DNA of 25,562 nt, from contig JAIVFH010000345.1 of assembly GCA_025765595.1 (NCBI GenBank), positions 1 through 25,562 on the forward strand, given 5' to 3'. Below, piece after piece: positions 19,096 to 25,562 of the stretch. The number at the start of each line of letters is the position of its first letter. Positions within the stretch are counted from its first letter, which is position 1. A model generated the notes under the pieces. That model ran no database searches. It was not told the origin of the DNA and saw only the letters and a program-made list of their open reading frames with translations. Made by a program: the position numbers and the translations under genes. This DNA comes from Obelidium mucronatum. Lineage: Eukaryota > Chytridiomycota > Chytridiomycetes > Chytridiales > Chytriomycetaceae.

Positions 19096-22000
19096 TCACA
19101 AGTTTGAGAACTCTACTATCTCATCTACGCCCTCATTACCAGCCAAAAATCCAATCTTGAGTCTCAGTTTTACTATTGTCTGTATGGGCAAAAAAAAAAC
19201 GGGGGGGGGGGGAAACAAATTGAGAAACAAAAAATAAAAAAAACAAGATTAAAAAAAAAGTGGGTTACCCCTGACGGATTTTCAATTCGCATCGCTTGAG
19301 TCGCGTGTCCAGCGGGTGGGATAAACGCAGAACTCGACGGGTTAATTTGAAGTCGAAGGCTTTTTGGAACCGCGACTTGGAAAGATAGATTTGAGACTGC
19401 CGAGAACCCGTGGTTTTCAAAGACAGCATTGACATCCACAACACTCTTGTCTCCCATTGGAAGTGTAGGTATGAGGTAAATTTTGAGGCCCGCCTTGTCA
19501 AAACATAATTTACGTGTTTCGGGGTGATGATGTGTGGGTATTTTGGGTTCTGTTGGTGTTGTTGTAGAAAACAAGTCGGATAACAGGTTTGGAGCATTTA
19601 GAGCTACTGGCTGATTTGAAAAGTTTGTAGATGTAGGTGCAGTCGTAGGGACTAAGGATATACCGCCAAATAAATCCGAAAGGTTTTGCTGAGAAACAAA
19701 AAACATGAGAACGGTGGTGTGGAGAAATCCGTTGAAGGAACCTACCGGTGCAATAGGTGCAGTTGCCGTGGGTGTACTCAAATCAAAATTGAGGTCGAGA
19801 AGGTCCTGAACAGCCGATGATGTGGAAGGCTGAACTGTTCTTTTCGGAGCGGAGCTCAACGACGCGGTTGAATTCCTCAACGACTCTGCAACCAAATTTT
19901 CCCCTGTTCCTTTGACTTCTTCTTCTTTTACTGCAGTGTCCAAAACTGGCATCCTTTCCAGCAATCCCGACCTTACTTCCAACTCCAAATGAGCAACGGC
20001 ATTGAACTCTACTGCCCGCGCTTGGATTTCCACGTCAATGTTTGATTGGTACTTCAGAATTAGCTGGTTGATTTTACTTTGAATAGAACGAGTTGAGAAA
20101 TATGCTCCTTTTCAAACAAAGAAGAAATAAATAAACAACTTACTCCAGTGCGGATTCATCGCCGAAACGACCAGACAGTTTTACTAGCGCAGTTACAATA
20201 TAGCCTTTGACTGCTCCAGTAGCGAAATGCCCTTTCAATAAAGAATCAAAAAGCTCAACTACATCTGTTTCCGATGGCGCCAAGCTGAAATCCTCTGACA
20301 CGTCAGCGACACCCGCTTCTCCCACATCAGAATACTCGTCCACACTTGCAGGCATAAACCCAGAATCCACTAATAAGTCCCCAAATTCACCACAACACCA
20401 AGCCATCGCCAAGACAAACCCTTCCTTCACACGAACCAAATCCCCGCCTTTGGCGACAGTCCAATACAGCCGCCTAGCCGCCAAAACCTGCAAATCCTCG
20501 CTTGCAACGCTAATCAACTTGACAAAATTGTACACCACGCTATCGACGCGAACATCACCGGCCAGCAGCAGAACACGAAGATTCACCAAAATCTCCCATA
20601 CTTTCGAAACTCGAAACCGCGCTGCATGCTCAACAATGCGTTTCCCCAGCGATACGCGGGAATCTGCTCCAATATCCAGGTTCGTTTCTAAATACTGGAG
20701 TAGCTCCTTCATGAGTGAGAATACAGTCGTTGGAGTAATCAAATGAAACGATAAATCCAGAGCTTTGGCTCGAAGTGTTGTATCGTCGTCCTTCAAGCAC
20801 GCTAGAATCGTGGCCCGATGCCGTTGCAAAGATGTTGTCCCTTCCTGGGCACTCATCAACACTGACGAATGATACGTCCTCGTCAAAGTCGTCAACGCAA
20901 CATATCTGATATTATTATCCCCGTTCGCCAAAAATTTGCCGAGAATATTAATCGCAAGGACTTTAACAGCGTGTTCAGCTTCAATCCCCATAATCGTGAG
21001 AACAGCCTCATATAAAACAGCGTTCCCAACGTTTTTAGAGGATTCGGTTGTGGTTGCGACTTGAGCGAGCACGTCGTTCATGAGTTCAGAAGCGCGTGGG
21101 TCGTTTGCGCCGAGGATTCTGAGAAGGCGGAGGAGTTTGATTTGGAGGAATGGGTCCGTCACGCCGCCGACATCGTGTTCTGGACTGAATCCCGTTGTAA
21201 TCAAAGTTTTCAGTCGTTTCACGAGGATGGGGATTTGCTTGGGGGTAGGTGGTTGTGTTAGTGAGACTCTCAAAACGAACAAAACAACTGACGACGCCAA
21301 ACCTCTTTCAACTCTGGGACCACATATTCTGGATTCAACTTGCACATTTCAATCTCCAAACTGGCGCCCGTCAGAACACTCGATTCATTGCTCTCAATCA
21401 TGAGCGCTTTTGTCTTTTCCAGAAAGTTTTCAATCAAGTCAGGAACTTTTTTGATGATCCGAATCGCGCATAAAGCCGCCTGGCGAGTGGGGAAGGAGTT
21501 CATTAAAAAAAAACAGATAACCATCATGAATTAAATGAAACACATACCTTCTTTCTTATATAGGCATTCGGACTCCCCAACATTTTTTCCACATCTGCAC
21601 AAAGATCTCTGGCCATTTCTGGAGACGATATATTGCCCAGCGTTGTCAACGCGAGACCCGAAATAAACACGTTGGCGTTATTGATGTCGCTTGAGAAAAC
21701 ACACAAAAATAGAGCATCGTGAGCCAAAAAAAAATTCAAAAGAATCTTTTTTAACTCACTTTTGAATACAATTCGTGACCAGTGTTAGTGTTTCCTGAGT
21801 TTCGTCCATCAAAAGCATGATCCCCAGATATCCCAATCGCTTATCGGTATACTTTGAAGAAGCGACTAATAACGGAAAAAAATAAAGGCGGATCGCAAAT
21901 CAGAAATGCGGACGATTGAGAACGACGGCAAGTGGGTGCAAATATCAAAAAGTCAGGTGTGCTCCTCCCAACAGCCCCGTTTTTTGGTCAATTTACCCAG

Positions 22001-22234
22001 TTTCAAGCATTCAATTTGACCAAAATGAGCAGGATATCCGAGCATATGAATATAAAGCAACTTTTGGACGTTGTAGTAGCGGGTTTCAACAGTCTCTTCT
22101 TTGATTGCGGTTCGGATAAAGGCGGATTCTTTTGCAATCACAGCGCGCTCATCGGCCATCGTCTTTGCAGCTCGTATCGCTTTGATCATGTCCTTTAGCT
22201 TGGTGACGACGAGTTTGTTGATCAGTTTGTCCAT
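19096..22234 (-). CDS. APL4: AP-1 complex subunit gamma (gamma-adaptin)
   Basis: Eight exons (22234-21997, 21865-21760, 21689-21548, 21479-21303, 21237-20144, 20076-19746, 19688-19269, 19179-19096) encode 863 residues. The trunk has hallmark strings: [56 protein letters not shown] and L-R-L-L-R-I-L-G. The hinge has a clathrin-box-like L-L-D-L-N-F and repeated D-L-F motifs. The GAE ear spans about 757-863 and is completed by the last exon (V-K-L-R-L-K-I-G...E-F-S-N-L). Gamma-adaptin is a large subunit of AP-1, sorting clathrin cargo between trans-Golgi and endosomes. The 57-nt intron 6 is in frame and stop-free. Intron 7 holds a C12 run and a long T run before the acceptor. Confidence 0.95.
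19201..19212 (+). repeat. G12 homopolymer in gamma-adaptin intron 7
   Basis: On the transcribed strand this is C12 followed by G and a T10 run, directly before the acceptor that starts the last exon. Confidence 0.85.
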
Positions 22235-22445
22235 TTTTTCGGTTCAATTAAATGGTTTTTTTTGACAGATTAATTGACGACAAAGTAGAATAAAGGCTGA
22301 AATGAATATATTTGTATATATATATACAAAGAAAGAGATATAGAAGACGGTAGGCAAACCCCTTGAATTTATTACATCCAACTGGAGTCATCTGAAACCC
22401 AACCCTCTAAAAAAAAAAAACAGGCAAAGAAGTAAATCAAGAAAT
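22235..22445. other. Gap between gamma-adaptin start and eL22 stop, with a palindrome
   Basis: This is noncoding. It contains TTTGTATATATATATACAAA at 22311-22330, a perfect 20-bp palindrome about 80 bp upstream of the gamma-adaptin ATG. It may serve as a TATA region for that gene or as a 3' signal for eL22; the sequence does not decide. Confidence 0.5.
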
Positions 22446-23246
22446 TTACTCTTCATCCTCCTCATCGTCATCAGCAATGTTGTTGAGACGGTAACGGAGC
22501 TCGTAACCAGTCTTGGAAACAGCAACGACACGGAGCCACTCAGAGACGATAGTCTTCTTGAGGTACTTCTTGGTAAGGTACTTGACGTAACGCTTAGCAA
22601 TGGTTCCTTGAGCAGTGGTGATGGTCAAGGTGGCACCGTTACGGGCAATGGAGATGACGTTTCCGAGGTTGTTGGTGCGGCCATCAACCTTGATGCGGTC
22701 GTGGATAAACTTCTCAAAGGCGGCAGTGTCGAAGATGGAGTCTCCGGCTGGCTTGGAGCAGTCGACAGTGTACTTGACTGGAACGTTCTTCTTCTGTTGA
22801 AATGGGAAAATAAGGGTTGAGAGTTGCGTCACATATTGGAAGGGGGAAGTCAAGTGTAAAGAAATCCAAGAAAGCAGGCGAGCAAACTACAAGGAAGCTA
22901 CTCGGTTGTTCTGTTACAACCGCCCTCTCCCTCGCTGGGAGAGAAAGGGTGGAGCAACAGAACGGTTGAGCAAAAGGTGCTACTCAGTCGCTTTTTGAAA
23001 GAATTTACACTTGAGTTCCAAAACTGCAAATTCTGTACTCATATTCACCCATCCGTTTTGGATTTGGGAAGGAGTGAATACTTTCGAGAGACTACAGTTT
23101 TAAACGCAAGCGCAATTTTCGAATCGCAAAACAGGACCAAGAGTAGAGACCAAAGAATTTTCGCAACCAGAGAGTTCGCTTCATCGCACAGCTTTCATTT
23201 GGAGTATTGCGTATGTGCGAATGCGAATACTAACAGCTGGGGCCAT
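22446..23246 (-). CDS. RPL22: Ribosomal protein eL22 (60S, RPL22)
   Basis: A 12-nt first exon at 23246-23235 (M-A-P-A, donor GTTAGT) is joined to 22793-22446 by a 441-nt intron, giving 119 residues. Exon 2 shows K-K-N-V-P-V-K-Y-T-V-D-C, then H-D-R-I-K-V-D-G-R-T-N-N-L-G, K-R-Y-V-K-Y-L-T-K-K-Y-L-K-K, W-L-R-V-V-A and Y-E-L-R-Y-R-L, and ends in an acidic tail, as expected of eL22. The first exon is inferred: it is the ATG on this strand that gives a family-like M-A-P start, correct phase and a good donor. The very short first exon and long intron are common in fungal ribosomal protein genes. Codon use is strongly biased, as in zuotin. The intron contains a strong hairpin, listed separately. Confidence 0.9.
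22908..22963 (-). promoter_or_regulatory. Stable hairpin inside the eL22 first intron
   Basis: GTTCTGTT at 22908-22915 pairs perfectly with AACAGAAC at 22956-22963. Inside, CTCTCCC at 22925-22931 pairs with GGGAGAG at 22937-22943 around a 5-nt loop. Between the two stems, CCGCC at 22920-22924 faces GGTGG at 22948-22952 with one mismatch in the RNA sense. It lies roughly two thirds of the way into the intron. An autoregulatory role is inference only, by analogy with yeast RPL22 introns that bind their own protein. Confidence 0.5.
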
Positions 23247-23814
23247 TTTCTAAATTGAATACACAGTTTAGTTGATATGTTCAGCGAATAAGGGTTTCCA
23301 GCCATCATCACGGCAGATCGACCGCGCCAGCTGTTGCTCATTTAGCGGATTGAAGAGCGAGAATCAGCGATCGCCGATGCAGTCGCTGAGCGTGATGGTG
23401 ATGGGCTGTCGAATGAAGCATGTACTCACGATTTTTACGAGAAGTTTTCTGAAATTGAAGAAGCAAACGAACTCGGCCTGTAACAGTTGCCCCTTCCAAC
23501 GTTACTTCCTCATTCTTGAGCATCGCATTTATTTATTATTAGTTTTTAAGACTCCCGTTGTCACCCCACAACTCTCCAAGCGCGTCTTAAAGACTCAGAC
23601 CATGGGTTACCGTCGAGACTTGCACTTCTCTTTAGCGTCACTGGTGTGATTCTCTTTTCGCGTGCAGAGGGATATCGACTCCTCATTCAAGTTGTTTGAT
23701 CCTCCAGTGCTGATAGGTATGTAGCAAGATTCACGCGATGGCAGCGACGGGAGATTCTGAGAAACAGAAACATACGATAGAGACAGCGGATATTCAGAGT
23801 AATCCGCGAGAACA
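23247..23814. other. Upstream region of eL22; no supported gene
   Basis: This 568-bp interval contains only short frames with no family features. On + an exon-like stretch bounded by CAG and GTATGT lies at about 23668-23717. It encodes only some 16 residues that I cannot tie to a gene. The region probably carries the eL22 promoter and leader. Confidence 0.4.
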
Positions 23815-24417
23815 TCACTTATCGAGAGGGCTTGAGAGTTTTGGGAAGTTGTAGTGGAATACTCTATTTGATCTTGATTGCTGTTGGAATGATATGCGGT
23901 TGGTGATATTGCACTTGCTGCTTCGTTGGAAGTTTTGGATCCGTTGGAATTCTTGAATTGCTTTGTTGATTGACACGTTGTGTTGTTGTTGTGTTGTTGT
24001 CGATTTCATGCCGGCGGTGGTGGAGGCGATTTCTGCACAACCGCCGCCAGATTTCATCTGCTTGAAATTCGCTCGCAAATTGTCGGATAGGATAGAGGAG
24101 ATGGTGGTGGTATTAGATGTACATTTGTCAGCGTTTTCGGGTATGATTCTGATGATGCCATTACACTGAATTATGGCAATGATCAAGGTTCCTTGTGAAA
24201 CTATCAAGGCGGTTGGAGTTTGAGGAGTCAATGGAGCAGTAGTAGCGGGATCACCCAGTTTCCGACATCTGTAAGATGTGGATCGTTCTGGAATCATTTC
24301 GCCAACAAGTGCGTGGGTGAAGGGGGATGCCAATGCCGCTTTCCAGATTTCTGGATCGTTCGATAAGTTGCTAGCAGAGGTCTTTCGAGGTGGTATTACG
24401 ATTGTTGGATATGACAT
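23815..24417 (-). CDS. Unrecognised ORF, 200 residues
   Basis: A single open frame runs from the ATG at 24417 to 23815. The N-terminal 50 residues look protein-like (P-E-I-W-K-A-A-L-A-S-P-F-T-H-A-L-V-G). This recalls the start of TENA/THI-4 helical domains, but the expected next motifs are missing, so I do not assign it. A hydrophobic stretch follows at about 75-92 (T-L-I-I-A-I-I-Q-C-N-G-I-I-R-I-I-P). The C-terminal half is rich in Gln, Asn, Ser and Thr and may be low-complexity or not coding. It could be a first exon plus readthrough of an intron. It is divergent from the BRI3-like gene. Confidence 0.35.
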   Translation of the reverse strand: MSYPTIVIPPRKTSASNLSNDPEIWKAALASPFTHALVGEMIPERSTSYRCRKLGDPATTAPLTPQTPTALIVSQGTLIIAIIQCNGIIRIIPENADKCTSNTTTISSILSDNLRANFKQMKSGGGCAEIASTTAGMKSTTTQQQHNVSINKAIQEFQRIQNFQRSSKCNITNRISFQQQSRSNRVFHYNFPKLSSPLDK

Positions 24418-24652
24418 TTTCTTTAGCGGTGATTATTCACTATTTTAGGCTTCAAAATTCAGTTTCCCAAGTTTCAGATTTCCGTGATTTCCATCACCAC
24501 AGAGAGAGAAAAAAGAAAGCGCGTTTTTTTTTCTCGCTCATCTGCTTTTTGAGTCCCTTATTCCTTCGTCATTAGATATTATTCTATTTATACTTTTTTC
24601 TTCTATAAATCTAAACGGAAACCAATATCTGAAATCAAATATTAATCAAAGA

Positions 24653-25055
24653 ATGATGTCCCGATGATCCCCCGCCATACCCAGTATCCTCCTTGTCAGC
24701 TGTCTCGCCAGCAGAGTTTTCAAGAGCCACGATAGAAGAAGCAGTCGTAAGGCGGTGCCACCACTCTTGGGGAAACGAGTACTACCCAGTCTCGGCTTAT
24801 GTCATCAGCATACTATGTTTTCCGTGAGTTTTTTTTGGCATCTTTTCCTTTTAATTTTAAAACTAGACTCGTTTGTTCGATGTTCGTTGAACATTCAGAT
24901 GTGGAATTCTTTGCTGTTTCCGCATGAAGGAAAAGAAATGCCGTCTTTGTGGATTATGCGTCGATGTGGAATACGTTGAGCCTTCTTTGAATGATGACTC
25001 GTATCGGTTGGGGTTTGCGATTGGGGCTTGGAATGCCACGCAGAATCAAGGCTGA
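24653..25055 (+). CDS. Small Cys-rich membrane protein, BRI3-like (start uncertain)
   Basis: Exon 1 to 24823 and exon 2 24899-25055 are joined by a 75-nt intron (GTGAGT...TTCAG). The spliced frame reads P-P-P-Y-P, then an acidic/Arg segment, then a hydrophobic hairpin continuous across the intron (S-I-L-C-F-P-C-G-I-L-C-C-F), then K-E-K-K-C-R-L-C-G-L-C. The Pro-rich start with a PPPY motif and the F-P-x-G-x-x-C-C...R-x-C-x-x-C-G end resemble brain protein I3-type proteins, which sit on endolysosomal membranes. The match is by motif only. The coding frame is open from 24657 but has no ATG. The ATG pair at 24653 and 24656 is one base out of frame and would join directly (M-M-P-D-D-P-P-P-Y-P) if one T were absent. 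About 108 residues. Confidence 0.5.
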
Positions 25056-25110
25056 AAAGGGATTTGAAAAAGAAAATGGGATCAAGTATTTATACGACCA
25101 AGAAGAAAAA

Positions 25111-25139
25111 AGAAGAAGAAGAAGAAGAAGAAGAAGAAG
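25111..25139 (+). repeat. AGA/AAG microsatellite
   Basis: A near-perfect trinucleotide purine run lies between the BRI3-like gene and the LRR gene, close to the 3' ends of both. Confidence 0.85.
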
Positions 25140-25159
25140 GAGTTGGATAATTCATTTGT

Positions 25160-25562
25160 TCATTGTTCGAATATGACCCGTTGCTCCTTCAACCAAGTGG
25201 CTACTACTCCATCAGGAGGAAACAAGTTGTTGTTGTCCACCGACATAACCCTGAGCTTATTCAAGTGACAAAACTAGACGGAATAGATCCCTCAAATCTG
25301 TTTTTTGAAATAGTGAGGATGATAAGATTGGAGAGTTCTCCCAACTCTGGGGAATGCTTCCTTCAAGCCTGTTTTCCTCCAGTTTCATATATTTTACACT
25401 TGAGAGCAATCCCAGCTCTGGAGGAATACAGCCATCCAGTCTGTTGCCATTTACTTGGAGCCGATCAAGGTTTTTGAGGCGGGACAATGAAGCGGGGATT
25501 CTGCCGCTGAGCTTATTGTATTGTAATCCAAGATATTTCAAATAAGGTTAAATTGCCGATTT
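25160..25562 (-). pseudogene. Leucine-rich-repeat protein, C-terminal part with three frame breaks
   Basis: This reads on the minus strand from the window edge to a stop at 25160-25162. It is made of plant-type LRRs (L-x-x-N-x-L-x-G-x-I-P): L-S-G-R-I-P, L-D-G-C-I-P-P-E-L-G, L-E-G-S-I-P and F-E-G-S-I-P. Three single-base breaks interrupt it: one base too many near 25541-25545, one too few in the G4 run at 25349-25352, and one too few near 25261-25266. With these allowed for, the repeats continue in register to the end (W-L-K-E-Q-R-V-I-F-E-Q). The N-terminal part lies outside the window. It is either a young pseudogene or an assembly region with indel errors. Such LRR proteins, often receptor-like or secreted, are common in chytrids, which is family knowledge. 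Confidence 0.78.

Noticed and set aside
20207..20746. Plus-strand 179-residue frame opposite gamma-adaptin
   Set aside because: It is antisense to a clearly conserved adaptin trunk; its composition is Ser/Thr-rich with no motif.
22794..23234. Intronic box C/D snoRNA in the eL22 intron
   Set aside because: Ribosomal protein introns often host snoRNAs, but I found no convincing box C (RTGATGA) with a matching box D and terminal stem.
23661..23866. Possible small plus-strand gene: exon-like 23668-23717 then a 38-codon frame from about 23739
   Set aside because: The pieces are very short, their frames cannot be linked with confidence, there is no recognised domain, and they overlap the end of the minus ORF.
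23963..24169. Plus-strand 68-residue frame with a Cys/Val-rich start
   Set aside because: It is the complement of a Gln/Thr repeat stretch in the minus ORF, with no supporting start context or motif.
1..25562. tRNA, rRNA or CRISPR array
   Set aside because: No cloverleaf with a recognisable B box, no rRNA core sequence and no spaced direct repeats were seen on either strand by eye.

Overview
The window is eukaryotic and most likely from an early-diverging (chytrid-like) fungus. Genes are closely packed on both strands. Most have introns of 45-90 nt with GT...AG ends that restore a continuous family match when removed. The gene set fits that placement: fungal DUF2015, the fungal-type mitochondrial GTP/GDP carrier, a zuotin with two C-terminal SANT domains, an AP-1 gamma-adaptin, ribosomal protein eL22, and a plant-type leucine-rich-repeat gene of a kind common in chytrids. 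The taxonomic call is an inference from gene content, not from a marker gene.

Left half (1-14401). This part is dominated by six copies (A-F) of one zinc-finger protein family that I cannot assign to a named family. Two further vestiges are present. Each copy has a short N-terminal coiled coil with an R-I-x-x-L-E core, a Ser/Pro/Gln-rich middle with Lys/Arg clusters, and a C-terminal unit of paired zinc fingers. The unit is a CCCH+CCHC module (type A) ending in C-x2-W, then an intron splitting that Trp codon as TG^G, then a second CCCH-like+CCHC module (type B). Copies B, C and D have one A-B unit, E has two and F has three. Copy A (1-587) is broken by several frame changes. Vestiges lie at 5143-5218 and 6224-6432. 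Interleaved with the family are an MFS transporter (2660-4818, minus), a degenerate Harbinger-type DNA transposon (about 6565-8177) and zuotin (9391-11498).

Right half (14402-25562). These are conserved single-copy genes: a mitochondrial Pif1-type helicase (14733-17059, +), the mitochondrial GTP/GDP carrier (17147-18324, -), a DUF2015 membrane protein (18462-18983, +), AP-1 gamma-adaptin (19096-22234, -), eL22 (22446-23246, -, with one unusually long and structured first intron), an unrecognised ORF (23815-24417, -), a small BRI3-like Cys-rich protein (24653-25055, +) and an LRR gene fragment (25160-25562, -) with three frame breaks.

The main point of interest is the zinc-finger family. It combines module multiplication, an intron fixed in the same codon in every copy, tandem gaps as small as 35 bp, and live, broken and vestigial copies side by side. 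Second are the transposon deletion derivative that ends 20 bp upstream of one copy, and the structured eL22 intron. Exon boundaries come from reading frames, splice consensus and family fit. None was checked against transcripts.
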